From the NCBI RefSeq assembly GCF_003597395.2, contig NC_133769.1, positions 175,651,911 through 175,715,910 of the forward strand: a stretch of DNA of 64,000 nt, given 5' to 3'. The translations under genes were made by a program, and so were the position numbers. This DNA is from Chelonoidis abingdonii. Taxonomy: Eukaryota > Chordata > Testudines > Testudinidae. This document shows, piece after piece, positions 1-10,675 of this stretch. Numbering within the stretch: the first letter of the stretch is position 1; each line of letters opens with the position of its first letter. The notes under the pieces are model-generated. The model was not told where the DNA came from. It saw nothing but the letters and a program-made list of their open reading frames with translations, and searched no databases.

Positions 1-507
1 GTCTTCTTGGAGTCTGGGATGTAATGTGAGTTGGTGTCTATCTCAAGCTGTGAAAGCAGCTTCTTTTACTAATGTTGAAGCGTGGGTAACTAGCTGTTTC
101 TCAGTAAGTGTTGGATGAGGTCTTTGTCGGCATCCAACATGTCCCCTCATACGCTTTCATAATATCCCACTCTGCATTAGGTCTACTGTTTATAGCATAC
201 CATAATGTCCAGGTTCTCTTGTCTCGTCCATAATGGTTGTTTCCAGTAGCTGCCCACTATCGTCAGATTGTCCTGGTTCCAATCATCTGGCACTGGACCT
301 TTTAATCTGAGGTGATGTCCGAGCCCGGCATCTCTCCTAAGTTCGTGTCACTCCAATATTGAGGGTAGGTGAAGCGTTAGGGGTCTTTGCCCAAGACCCG
401 TCTGGAACAGTTGGGTACCAACGGATTTGAACCCGTCCTTCCGTATCAAAGGGCGTCTCCGTATCAAAGGGTGGCGCTCTTACATCACTACGCTACTCCA
501 TCGTGTG
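1..507 (-). mobile_element. tRNA-headed retroelement 5' segment (copy 1)
   Basis: On the minus strand this begins next to a long CA/TG tract with a tRNA-like head (about 507-405) containing a B-box-like GGTTCAAATCC. A non-tRNA body follows and runs off the window edge. The same head plus body occurs on the plus strand at 2330-2640, so the pair defines one family. Both heads carry the same duplicated unit of about 20 bp (CTTTGATACG... twice) in the anticodon-arm region. The body reads as a broken peptide containing QDNLTIVG and WTRQENLDIM, which resembles the N-terminal part of R4/Dong-like LINE proteins as I recall them. Read either as a tRNA-derived SINE or as a LINE 5' end with a Pol III-type promoter. 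Confidence 0.6.
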
Positions 508-545
508 TTGTTGTGTGTGTGTTGATGTGTGTGTGTGTGTGTGTG

Positions 546-641
<96 letters not shown>

Positions 642-690
642 GTGTGTGTTGTGTGTGTGTGTGTGTGTGTATATATTAATATATAAAAAA
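507..690. repeat. (TG)n/(CA)n microsatellite with AT and A/T tract
   Basis: About 160 bp of almost uninterrupted TG dinucleotides, broken by a few TGTTG and TGGTG units, ending in TATATATTAATATATA and an A9 run on the plus strand. It sits exactly between the 3' end of the R4/Dong-like LINE (690 side) and the head of the tRNA-headed copy (507 side). The long Val/Cys or His/Thr open frames here are products of the dinucleotide repeat, not genes. Alternating purine/pyrimidine DNA of this length can adopt Z-DNA. Confidence 0.95.
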
Positions 691-2322
691 AAAATTCCCC
701 TCTCCACTCCCTATGGGTGGTAGTGTCTTCCTCACCTCGGGTCTCTACCAGAGGCTGGGAGTTTGAGGTTCTGCGCGATATCTTAGCTGTTCGCGAGCAC
801 TGACTTCTGGACAGAGAGCTCTGAGTTGTTCCCTGGATACTGTTGGAGCCACTCACCCAGCTTAGGAGTCACAGCCCCGAGGCTCCTACCACCACGGACA
901 CTTTGCTTCACTTTCCACATCCTTTCTAGTCCTTTTCAGGCCCTGGTACTTCTCCAGCTTCTCATATTCCTCTTCTGATGTTGCTGTCACTTGGCACTGC
1001 TATATTATCAACCACCTTGCTGTCTTCTGCTCCTTGTCTATTACACGATGTCCTGGTTGATTGGCAGTACCTGCCTGTCCGTCTGGATCTGGAATGCCCA
1101 CAGAATCTTAGCTGCATTCTCCACACCTTCTGCGGAAATCTCCCATCTGGTCTTGGAGGGTCTAGCCCATACGCTGTGCGATTTCCTGTGCACAATGCCA
1201 GCCACTTGGTTGTGCCGTCCAGTGTATGCTGTTCCTGCCGCATCTTACATCCTGCCACTATGTGTTGACTGTCTCTGAAGGCCTCTCTGCACAGTCGCAC
1301 TTGGGTCCTCTCTAGTGTGGTAGACCCCTGCTTCAATGGATCTGGTGCTCAGTGCCTGTTCCTGTGCTGCTATGATCAGTGCCTCAGTGCTGTCTTTTAG
1401 TCCAGCCCTTTCCAGACCACGGTAGGATTTCCAATGTCAGCCACCTCAGCTATCTGTCGATGGTACATCCCATGAAGGGTCTTGTCTTGCCATGGCACTT
1501 CTTCTGCATTGGTCTTCCTCCCATGTCTGCTGCTGCCTCAGGCATTCTCATCAGCAGCTCATCTTTGGGCCATCTTACTGATGTACTCCTGGATGTTCCG
1601 GGTTCATCAGGGATAGTGGCCTTGACGCTCACCAAGCCGCCCCTTCCTTTCCGGCTGGTATAACAGTCTCTGGGTGTTGGACTTGGGGTGGAACCTCGTG
1701 CATTGTGAGAGCTTCGGGTTTTCACATCGGCAGCCTCCATGTCCTCCTTTGGCCAGCTCACTATACCGGCAGGGTCTGATGACCGGCAGGGCGTATCCGT
1801 TGATGGCGTGGATCTTGTTCTTCCCACTGAGCTGGCTCTTCAGAGCCTGTCTTATCCTTTGTGATACTTGGATGTTGCTGTCTTCCTTCTTCCTCATCGT
1901 GGTTTCATGTGACTGCGGGATGCAAGGTACTTGTAGCTGTCTGTATGTCTGCTATGTGCCCGGGTAGTTCCACCCCATCAGATCTTGCTACCTTCCTCTC
2001 TTCACTACATCCGGCCACACTCTCCAGTCCGAAGACATCCCGATATCCTCACTGTAGATCCGCGTCAGGTGGATTAGCGAGTCGATGTCTCGTTCATATC
2101 TTAGCATACAGCTTGATGTCATCCTATGTAGAGGAGGGCTTGATGGTAGTTCCACTCCTGAACCTGTACCCGTATCCAGTCCTTGTGATTATCTGGCTGA
2201 GGGGTTTAAGCCTATGCAGAACAGCAGCGGACAGTGCATCACCTTGGTATATGCCGCACTTGATGGCCACTTGTGCAGTTGCCTTGATTGACTTCTAGTG
2301 TTTGCTTCCATAAGTCCCATTG
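690..2322 (-). pseudogene. R4/Dong-like non-LTR retrotransposon, RT to RLE 3' part
   Basis: Translating the minus strand in pieces gives a broken reverse transcriptase followed by a restriction-like endonuclease (RLE). Going 5' to 3': GIYQGDALS, an RT motif, near 2260-2230; a damaged catalytic DD block near 2130; RIRQALKSQLSGKNKIHAIN near 1850-1800; a stretch matching FHPKSNTQRL near 1690; AFQIQTDRQVLPINQ and DKEQK near 1110-1030; AVPSDSNIR near 985. The RLE core usually reads PD...D; here the Pro is lost by a small deletion. Several frameshifts and stops make it non-functional. RLE-bearing LINEs are target-selective; the 3' end here abuts a microsatellite. The 5' side is truncated at about 2322. 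Clade assignment is from motif memory. Confidence 0.7.
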
Positions 2323-2329
2323 AGTTCTG

Positions 2330-2640
2330 CGCGACTGGATAGCGTAGTGGTTAAGAGCGCCGCCTTTGATACGGGAGACCGCCCTTTGATACGAGAGACG
2401 CGGGTTCAAATCCCGGTTGGTACCCAACTTTCCAGTAGGGGTCCTTGGGCAAAAGACCCCCTAACGCTTCAGCTGCCTACCTCAAAATATGAGAGTGACA
2501 CGAACTAGGAGAGTCATGCCGCTCGGACGGCCCGGATTAACAAGGTCCGCGCCAGATGTTGAGGAACCAGGACAATCTGACGATAAGTGGGCTACTGGAA
2601 CAACATTCATGGACGAGACAAGAGAACCTGGAATTGATGG
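2330..2640 (+). mobile_element. tRNA-headed retroelement 5' segment or SINE (copy 2)
   Basis: Plus-strand partner of the copy at the left edge. The tRNA-like head spans about 2336-2425, followed by a body of about 215 bp that ends at an AT microsatellite. The body reads QDNLTISG and WTRQENLELM, matching the reading in copy 1, so the peptide-like stretch is shared by both copies. A free-standing unit of about 300 bp ending in a simple repeat fits a SINE. The protein-like body instead suggests a fragment of an RLE-type LINE 5' region. Confidence 0.65.
2340..2412 (+). promoter_or_regulatory. Pol III internal promoter: A box and B box
   Basis: TAGCGTAGTGG at 2340-2350 fits the A-box consensus TRGYNNARNNG. 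GTTCAAATC at 2404-2412 fits the B-box consensus GWTCRANNC. The spacing is longer than in a normal tRNA because of the duplicated CCTTTGATACG unit between them. Activity today is unknown. Confidence 0.75.
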
Positions 2641-2654
2641 AATATATATATATA

Positions 2655-2706
<52 letters not shown>
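2641..2706. repeat. (AT)n then (T)30-range tract
   Basis: About 30 bp of ATATAT followed by a run of more than 30 T. It terminates the tRNA-headed element on its 3' side, as expected for a retroposed unit or an RLE LINE that targets simple repeats. Confidence 0.95.
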
Positions 2707-2709
<3 letters not shown>

Positions 2710-3050
2710 GGAGCAGAAAGTCTGTGCCTCTCAGAGTCTGATCCTCTGTGATCTTCCTGCTGTCTTCCTCTACTTGTACAGCAATTCCTTCAGGACCCCA
2801 CTAACTCAGCAAGGAGATACCTCCTTTGCATTATACCCAAATTAATATGTTCCTTTCATTATCTAGCCTTCCTGCACATCTGTTTTCCTGAAGACAACAA
2901 CATTGGCAACAAAACTGAGCATCCTCATACTGCAGAAGTAGTTTCTGGTTTCATTGTTCAGATTTTCTTGTTGCAGTCTAAAACAAGAGCACAGTGCACA
3001 TTGAACCAGATGACTGAAGGGGTGCTTTTAGTTCAGGTGTACATGGAAGG
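2707..3050. other. Unassigned stretch
   Basis: Unique-looking, moderately AT-rich DNA. I see no repeat family or coding signal that I can support here, apart from possible upstream continuation of the ORF fragment that follows. Confidence 0.5.
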
Positions 3051-3280
3051 CATTAAGTCATACAACACTTATAAAGGCAAGATTCAGGAAGTACCTGATG
3101 GCCAAAGATGACATAGAAGAACTATACCAACATGTCAGTTTTCTTGCAGAGGTAGTAAGCAAGGAGGAATTTATCTTACTCATGGAACTCCTGGAGCACC
3201 TGCCAGGTGTATACAGACTCGCAGAGACGATTGCCAGCCAAAAAGGCACTGCGTCTCCTAGTGCTTCATGTTTTCTTTGA
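2985..3280 (+). pseudogene. Unidentified ORF fragment, possible retrocopy
   Basis: The open frame from 3098 reads MAKDDIEELYQHVSFLAEVV and continues as a helical, acidic and leucine-rich peptide to KGTASPSASCFL, with a stop at 3280. Its composition (DDIEELYQ, EEFILLMELLEHLPGVYRLAE) looks more protein-like than chance. The preceding 110 bp is readable only in another frame (QMTEGVLLVQVYMEGIKSYN), which would imply a frameshift. I do not recognise the family. Possibilities are a decayed retrocopy of a host gene, a coding exon, or coincidence. Confidence 0.3.
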
Positions 3281-3289
3281 GGAAACAGA

Positions 3290-4575
3290 AACCAGATGTT
3301 TCATTAGCAATAAGGAATACAAACAGAGGTGCCAGCATTAATGCAGTGGTGCACTATTTGTCTTCTAGCTTCTTCCAAGAGGCAACTCCAGACTTTGGGA
3401 GCCCCAGGTCACTCCTCAAGCTAGGCCCCTCCTGACACCTGATCCTCTTTTTCCATTTTCACTCATCATATTACATCAGAGAGAGTCCCTGGTAGAATTA
3501 AAGAAAATTAGCATCCACTTGTAATTGAGAATGACTGATGGCATAAGCAGCTGGGAATCCAGAGCCAGGATATGTGCAGCAGGCATTTAAATGGCACCTG
3601 TGATGATGATCTATCCAGGTGTTTATCCAAGATTGATTCAGGATTAGCTCACTGAACCAGTATGAAGTACCAGAAGACTTTGAATGTACTAAATGTACAT
3701 TCCGTTGCTAACTTGAGAACTGGACCTAGACCACTAATCTGCCTCATCTTTGTTTTCTCTGTGTGTGTGTGTTTAAGTAATATTGTGTTAAGCCTTCCAA
3801 GCATATGTTGGGTGCAGTTTATTCTTTTAGTAGTACAATAATTAGATGCACTTAGTGTTGTAGTATTTTATGTTTGTTATATTCTGAAGAAAGGGACTAA
3901 AAACTAAAAGTCGAAGGCAGATTGTTAACACATCACGGAATAGATTTTGGAGCTAAGCACAACTTGGCTTCATAAAAGGGATATGTTACAGTATATGTGG
4001 GCTGTAGGAGGGTTATATATGGAAAACAAATGTCAAATCTCTATTTTCCCCACTGAACAAAAAAAGTCTTTAAAACTAAGAAAAAATGAGAGTAAATCTC
4101 TTAAAGATAGTTCACTTCCAATAATAAATTATGTGAGCATACCAATACATTGGTGTTTATTTTTAAATGGTTAGGATTTCATAAATAAGATTAGAAAAAT
4201 CTACACTTTCTTACTCTATGAAAAGGCAATTGTAACACTTTCAAACACTGTCGTTAACATTTCTTTTCCCAGCACTACCATATGTTTCATATTCACTCAT
4301 CAGGTTTTTGATCACTTGCATAGAGGTGTTAAAACACTAAGCAGCTCTAACATTTTTAATTTACAAATTTAGAGTCCAGTCTTGCAGTTCATATGCAGGT
4401 AAATGCTCATTAACTCCAATTTTGATCTGCACTGACCAGGGGAAATAGTTTAATAAGAGTATATTCTAGGTTATAAAGCTCTTTATGGAATTTTGAAACA
4501 TATTTTAGCAAATTTAATTAAAATGGCTGCAGAATCATACCTTTGGCATCTTTATTAGATATGGACAATAAACCT
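3290..4575. other. Unassigned AT-rich DNA
   Basis: No recognisable gene or repeat family. A short (GT)n tract lies near 3760. The 75-residue frame at 3947-4174 has no recognisable motif and biased Lys/Ser content, so I do not call it. Confidence 0.5.
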
Positions 4576-4577
4576 AT

Positions 4578-4855
4578 CCTGAAAGGCAGAGTGACCTAGT
4601 CAGTAGATCACTGGACTGGGTCTGTGGAGACCTGGTTCTATTTCCAGCTTTTCCACTGGCCTACTGCATGATTTTGGGCAAATCATATGGCCTCTGTACC
4701 TCAGTTTCCCACATCTGCAAAATGGGGATAATTGTTGAGTGTGCATCTGTGTGTGTGTGTGTACTCACATATTAATAACTCTAATATAGCATTTTTCATC
4801 AGTAGATTTCAAAGCACTTTCCAAAAGATACAGATATCATATAGCTACTTAACTC
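4578..4855 (+). mobile_element. MIR-like SINE
   Basis: The 5' part (GTGACCTAGTCAGTAGATCA and GAGACCTGGTTC) resembles an eroded tRNA head. It is followed by the conserved core CCTCAGTTTCCCACATCTGC and AAAATGGGGATAAT at about 4697-4732, the signature shared by MIR-type SINEs. A (GT)n tract and a tail containing CAAAGCACTTTCCAAA follow, a tail common in sauropsid SINEs. Strongly diverged. Confidence 0.75.
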
Positions 4856-4859
4856 AACT

Positions 4860-7800
4860 ACTCTGAAACCAGCTACTTTGTCTCTTGTGCCAAATACTTG
4901 AAATGTCAAGAGAAGACCTTTGTTTCTTGTCTCATTGCTGCTTCAATTGCATTTCTGACTTGAGTCATCCCCTATTAAGAATGATAAAGAAAGGGGCTAC
5001 ATCTATTGGCCTGTTTTCAGATGTGATAGCATCTGATAGGCCCATGCTGTAGGAATGAGTCACTCAAAACAAGAGGATAAAGAAGCCTTTTAACATTGGG
5101 ATAAGCCTTGTACCAGGAATATCTCAAAAGCCACCCTATCCCAAAAGGATACATGAGCACTAGTAGCCGGAAAACCACAGATAGAACTATTTTTCTTAAA
5201 AACCAATAACAAAACCCCACTGACCCTTGCTTCCCCCCCAATCTGAATCTTCAAAATATATATAAAGAATGCTTTTTTCCCCACTCATACAGTTTCCTCC
5301 CTGCTCCCTCACCCACCTGCTGATAAAAAAAATTACTGTTATTGAAGAGGAAAAGCATCCAAACATAAGTTATGGAGAGACATGCTTCATGAAAAGAGAT
5401 GATACAATGTTTGCATGCTATAGAAGGCTGACAAAAAAAAGAAGTGATTATTCCACAGATAACTATTTTATTGGCATCTCTGAGAACACATTTCTCTTAT
5501 TGTTAATGTTCTAAAGTACAGCAGGTGCTTTCGGCTGCAGATGTTTCTCTCTAAAATGTAACAAGCTCCTAAAAACATTTTTATAAATAATGAGGTAAAA
5601 ACCAAACATTAGGGAAAAAAATGTAAAGTTGACTGTAGTGCAAAGAATCTCAACAAGAATCAACATATCCAATGTGTGGGCTAGATCACAGCTGACCTTG
5701 CATAGGCACCCAAGGGAAGGAAAGAATTCAAGAAGCTTTTTGTCATCTTTCCTCCCCTCCTCCTCACATTGTAGCAGGGCAAAACTTAGCACTGTGATTG
5801 TACCACCAATGAAAACATCCTTAAAAGGGCAGGATGTCTGGCCCCAGAAGGCACTGAGTTTCCCTCCTTGTGTCACTTCTTACCACTGCTTTTCTTTCTC
5901 AGCTTCTGCTCCAAGATAAGATGAAAAGAAACTGTCAGGGGCTGATAGTCTAATTTCCTCAGGGAGGCTTCTCTCTGTGCCTTTGACAGGAACCTTCAGG
6001 GTATGTCTTTTCTCCTCCCCAGCCTTACCCCTTCTGTGCTGGGTTGTTCCCTTTTCATCCCTTTCTCACATGCTCTGAAGGGCTGGAGGGGCAGGGCTAC
6101 CTGGGCTCAGAACTGTCTTTTACCCCCTTCTGACCCAATGTGAGGTTAGTATATCCCATCGCAGGCCCCATGGAGGAGGTACAACCTAAATTTTCCATTG
6201 AGGAACCAATGATCTCTGGGAAAAACAATGCACTGTTGTGCAGATCCTAGGCCATTCCTGAGAAATGTCTTACACTGTGCTACTCTCTGGGAAACCAGCT
6301 GCCAGATGGAGGGGTTTCCTTCAGTCCCTTATACCATTTGGTACTCTCTCTTCTTAAGTTCTCTCTCTGACTGCCATGGGCTACTCTTCCTCACAGTCTG
6401 CTTTTACTCTTCAAAATGAGTAGACACTGCAGGGTGGAATTAATATTACTTGTTGCTAGGGACTTAAACCATACCTGGTCTCTAATCACTGAACATTTTA
6501 AAGATTACTATTACCTCATTCAGGATCGACAGTTAGGACTTCTGTATTCCTAGAGCTAAAACATTGTGCATTGAATACATATAAGAACTAAACTCACCAT
6601 AACTGTAAAGACATCACTGACACAAGGCACAGAGGTAATGCACAGTTACTACTATGTGAAAATTCCATGCTAGTATCTGACATTAATCATTGCAATATTA
6701 AAAGCATAGTTTTTAGCAATTATTCAATTAAAAATCAAGTCAGGAAATGAAATGACCAACCCTTGGCTATAGGATAAATCTAAAATCAACAGAATGTGAA
6801 CCACATATTTATGGACATATTATTTCTATTCTTTGTTATATGCACAACACAGCTAAAGTAATTTTCCTGTAGAAACCTTTACTTCTGCATTTCCTGGGCT
6901 GTTTTTTTGTTTGTTTGTTTTTTAAATATGATGTACTAACAGAGGTTTCCTGCCCATCTCCCTATACAATCTATAAAATTGCTGGGAGAGACTATATAGC
7001 AATAAGAAAATACTGATATTGACTAGTTTAGTTTTAGGGTAGCTTTGTTTCAATGAAATTTCAGATAAATTCTATAGGGGGAAACATTCACCTCACTGCA
7101 TGACAGATTAGAGGTTACATGTTCTATACTGTTAGCAGGAGCTGTGAATCTTTACACTGTGAAATGAGCTGGAAACTCCACCTTCCATCTGCATAATTTT
7201 AGTTCCCGGAAAAGACTTGGACACACTACCATACTTTGAATAATGGTATCTTTATTTTCCCGCTGAGTTAACTTAAAAACCTGGACATCACATAGGAAAA
7301 GTTAAAAATGAGGCATAATTTTAACAATCTAAAATATGTAAGTTTTATACACAAGCCTTGTAAAAATGGTTATAGCACAGTTAGTGTTTGGTAACTGCAT
7401 TCAAAGAGGCATGAGAAAGTTCTTTTTAAAAAATTATTTACCACAAAGATGCAGGTTGTATAGGATTTTGATACATTAAATCCAAAAACTACATTACGTT
7501 TGGAATTCAAGAGTCAAGAAATTCATAAAAGCAGCAAAGATTAATACGGTTCTCCCTCTGATACAAGAAATTCATAGTTAGATTTCCACTGTAACTTTAA
7601 CCTTGTCTCCATCAAGCTATGAACAGTAAAGTCTGATTGTATGATTATAAAACAATTTCCAGTATCATATTATACTGTATTTGCCACATAACATAACGGA
7701 AAGGAAAGGCACTTTTATCTATATAGCTACTCCCATGAGTAAATCTGTTGATTTGTGTTTATCCTTTTGAAAAAATAAAATAAAATTGCGTTATCTGAGA

Positions 7801-8160
7801 AAAATCCTTAAAGCATCTTAATGCACAACGTTTGATTATATTCCCACCTACACATGGACAAATCATAGTTTTATGAAACATTCCAAAGAAACTTCACTTC
7901 TTAGTTGAGACCATGCATGAAAAAGACTGCAGTCCAAAAAGGAAATTGACGAAGCTTTCAGAGACAGAAAATAAGACTTAATCCTGGTTGTTGTAGAGTC
8001 AGTAGCAAATGGAACTGACTTCATTGGTAATAGGATTAGGCCCTTTGAATTAAAGGGCTTTTTTAGACTTTTTTAGTTAAAAAAAAAAATAACTCCCACA
8101 AAAGGTATAACAGCTTAGAGCTACTGTATACAATGTACATGATGAAACTAGCCACCTTGA
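4860..8160. other. Unassigned AT-rich DNA
   Basis: About 3.3 kb with no repeat family or exon that I can support. The 5511-5876 minus frame (121 codons) and the 5629-5919 plus frame overlap each other and show no known motif; they are treated as chance frames. Poly(T) and poly(A) tracts occur at 6902-6925 and 8080-8090. Confidence 0.45.
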
Positions 8161-8164
8161 TTTC

Positions 8165-8900
8165 AAAGACAATATTAACAATCAGTTTGTACTACTGGGT
8201 CTTCTCTGGACTCCCTATACCAATTTGGGAAGAACAATGTTGACCACACTAGCCACAGAGCGATTTGCCTTGTTATGTTGACAGAACTGCGTATTGTTTC
8301 AGAACCTGGTGCTATGCTTCCAGCTGCTCAACACAATTCTTCTCAAAATCATGGAGACCCACGCTTACGGCACAGCGCCATGCAATACAATCAATCACCA
8401 GTTACTCAAAGGCCATGTCAGAAGCATCCATTTTGAACAGATTTTGTTTCAGGATGTCTTTAGAGCATTTCATCTGCCCTCCACGTTTATTATTGCTGGA
8501 GCTCAATTTAAAATATACACCTTGTTCTGATAAACAGATCTCAGGCATACAAATTACATGGCCAGTCTATCTTACTGGGCACCAGATCAAAAAAGCTTCA
8601 ATGCTGACTGAGGAAGTTTTGTCAGGACTTCAGCATTGGAAACCTAGTCTTGCCATGGGATGCGCAGCAACGGTCTTAAGTGTTGCAGATGGAAACCGTC
8701 AAGTAATCAATGGCATATTAAAAAGCAGGTCCATATTCCGCACCCATAAAGGAGTGGTATGAGGACTTCAGACAAAAATCAAAGGTTATAATACTGTTGA
8801 CAGATTCAACATTGCTTCCATATTTGGTGATGACACTGTTTTTGGTGATGACATAGTACTTTATAAACTGAATCGCATGACTTGGAAGCAATTAACATTT
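8165..8900 (-). pseudogene. Non-LTR retrotransposon C-terminus with zinc-knuckle tail
   Basis: On the minus strand broken frames give LRPLLRIPWQD near 8660, FWSGAQ near 8585, a GHVIRMPE-like stretch near 8565-8550, a block with spacing like GGQ.KR.KD.LK..L near 8490-8430, and FEKNCVEQLEA.HQVLKQYA near 8350-8285. These match, in order, the C-terminal region of a widespread vertebrate LINE polyprotein (pattern LRRILRIRWQD ... LRWxGHVxRMPD ... FE..R). The last piece, CGxCGQHCSSQIGI near 8250-8215, resembles the C2H2-like tail of that protein. Stops and indels throughout. Clade not assigned. The 165-codon plus-strand frame at 8265-8762 is the antisense shadow. Confidence 0.6.
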
Positions 8901-8904
8901 TTGG

Positions 8905-9375
8905 TATACTTTATTTAGGTTATTCTATATAATTACAGAAAAGAACTTTATGGACCAGAAAGATGAGCTAAAATGTGAGCTCCTGATGGGTAAAACTATT
9001 GGAAAATATCAAACCCAATGTCAGTATGAACAAATAAATCTTCATCTATCTGTAAAAGGCTAATGCAAAGAAATGAAGTCAGAGACATGCAGCTATAATT
9101 ACAAAATGTTCTCTGGTATAGCTTGGGATGAATGTCCTCCATTTAAAAAAAAAAGGAAAAAAAAAAAAGGATCAATGACTTCCATAACAGCCAGAGTCCT
9201 AAATATCTTTATAACAAAACACAATCCTTCCCCTCACTGAACCCAAGCTATAAGTTTGAGACATTGGGCAAACATTAAAATATAGTATAGTTAAAAACAT
9301 TATGCAAACCCAATATTTAAAATAGATTTTAAAAGTATCGTTAGCTAGGATTTTCTAGTGACAGAGAAATATAAC
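8905..9375. other. Unassigned AT-rich DNA
   Basis: Nothing recognised. It includes an A-rich tract at 9145-9170. Confidence 0.5.
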
Positions 9376-9384
9376 TGCCATTAT

Positions 9385-9460
9385 GGACCAGACCTATAGT
9401 TCACCTCACCCAGTATCCTATCAAAACAGGGACTAGCATCAGATGAAGATGGAAAAAAAA
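9385..9460 (-). mobile_element. CR1 3' UTR fragment, antisense
   Basis: GGACCAGACCTATAGTTCAC, CCAGTATCCTATC and CATCAGATG, in order, match the antisense of the turtle/bird CR1 tail (compare the sense copy at 17004-17358, which has GACCATTGGTCTGACCC). Very diverged. Confidence 0.4.
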
Positions 9461-9464
9461 AACA

Positions 9465-10090
9465 GTGATGGAAAATAGTGTAACAACATGTTTATGGAGT
9501 AAATTTCTTAACCAAAAAGTGGTTGATTCTGTCCTGAGACATGGAGAGGACTTACTATTTTTAATCTCTGATTATTCTTATTACTCAAATAAGTGTCTAA
9601 TCTTTTTTATCACTTCTAAGTTTTTGGGAAGCTCAGACTAACATGTGGAACTCACTGCCATAAGGCAATTACGCATTGTGTAAAAAAAAAAAAAATATTT
9701 TCTTTACTGGGTTTAAATGTGTTGCATTTTAGTGTTATTGACTGAATCTTTGAATTGTTCTGGTCCATGACTACTGCTCCTAGGCACTATGGTATTACAT
9801 AAATTATATTATTTGTATGATTCCAGGATTGTCACTCTGAGGCCTGGGATGTCTATAGAGTCAGTGTGAAGCTGTGGAAGCAGCTACAAACATGGATAAT
9901 GGTCTTTAAACAAAAGAGCTATCACTGGTTCAGTCATCACTGGGTTTCGTGGTTCTTAGTCATATTCACATTTACAAATTAAACCAATGTGGCAGCATGT
10001 GCATTCAGCTACTAGTAATTATGAGAAAATGTAAATAAGAATCTAAAGTGGAATTCTTCTGAACATTCATTATTTTATGCTTTTTTTCAT
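9465..10090. other. Unassigned AT-rich DNA
   Basis: No supported feature. TGTGGAACTCACTGCCATAA near 9640 resembles a CR1 segment but is too short to call. Confidence 0.45.
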
Positions 10091-10094
10091 CCTA

Positions 10095-10210
10095 TCCCTA
10101 AATTGATTTGCCTAATATTTTTAATCTCTTCTCATATGGAAATATTTCCATGTCCCTAATCATTTTTGTTGCTCTTCTCTGGACCTTTTTTCTACTTCTA
10201 CTCCAGACTT
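10095..10210 (-). mobile_element. CR1-type LINE fragment, antisense
   Basis: TTTAATCTCTTCTCATATGG, then CATGTCCCTAATCATTTTTG and TTGCTCTTCTCTGGACC, is the antisense of the CR1 ORF2 C-terminal region (...VQRRATKMI..). The same segment recurs at 26840-26900. Confidence 0.6.
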
Positions 10211-10339
10211 CGAGATGGTGTAGCTGGTTCAGCCCTGAATTATGCCAGCTTCCCCCTAGAAAGGCTATCCAGAGTGGTTTTATAGTGGTGCTATATGCAG
10301 TGGTGCTTTATGAAGAATACCCTTTTGGTATCAATAACC

Positions 10340-10670
10340 TCTTGAACCTTGCCATTTAAACACTGGGTGAAATCCTGGCCCCTTTGAAGTTAATTGGAGT
10401 TTTGCCATTGACTACCATACAGTCAGGATTTTAATCCAGTATTTCTCTCCCCACTCGTTTTTTTAAAAAGAGTATGTGCATTCATTCAGTGATTGTTATG
10501 ATTTGGTTAAATATCTTTGTGAAGGGGTGGAGTCATCCCTAGCACCTCCTTGGAGCCAAGAGTGGTGTAGCAGCCCTCTCCCCCATGAGGTACTTCCTGC
10601 TGAGGGTCACTCTGGGTCTGCAGTGTTCTGCCTGTTCCTGTGACTTGACCCTCCAGTCAGGAGGCTCATA
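10340..10670. other. Unassigned DNA
   Basis: No supported feature. A short T/A-rich run lies near 10458. Confidence 0.4.
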
Positions 10671-10675
10671 ATCCG

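Noticed and set aside
387..856. Open frames of up to 122 codons over the TG/CA tract on both strands
   Set aside because: They consist of Val/Cys or His/Thr runs from the dinucleotide repeat and extend into LINE remnants; not genes.
990..1350. Plus-strand frames of 95-96 codons
   Set aside because: They are antisense to the recognisable RLE domain on the minus strand.
2340..2412. Functional tRNA gene
   Set aside because: The arm between A and B boxes carries a duplicated unit and a cloverleaf cannot be drawn; it belongs to a repeated element.
5511..5919. Overlapping 121-codon minus and 96-codon plus frames
   Set aside because: No motif, no splice or promoter context, and mutual overlap on opposite strands; chance frames.
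8265..8762. 165-codon plus-strand frame
   Set aside because: It is antisense to LINE protein motifs readable on the minus strand, which explain the DNA better.
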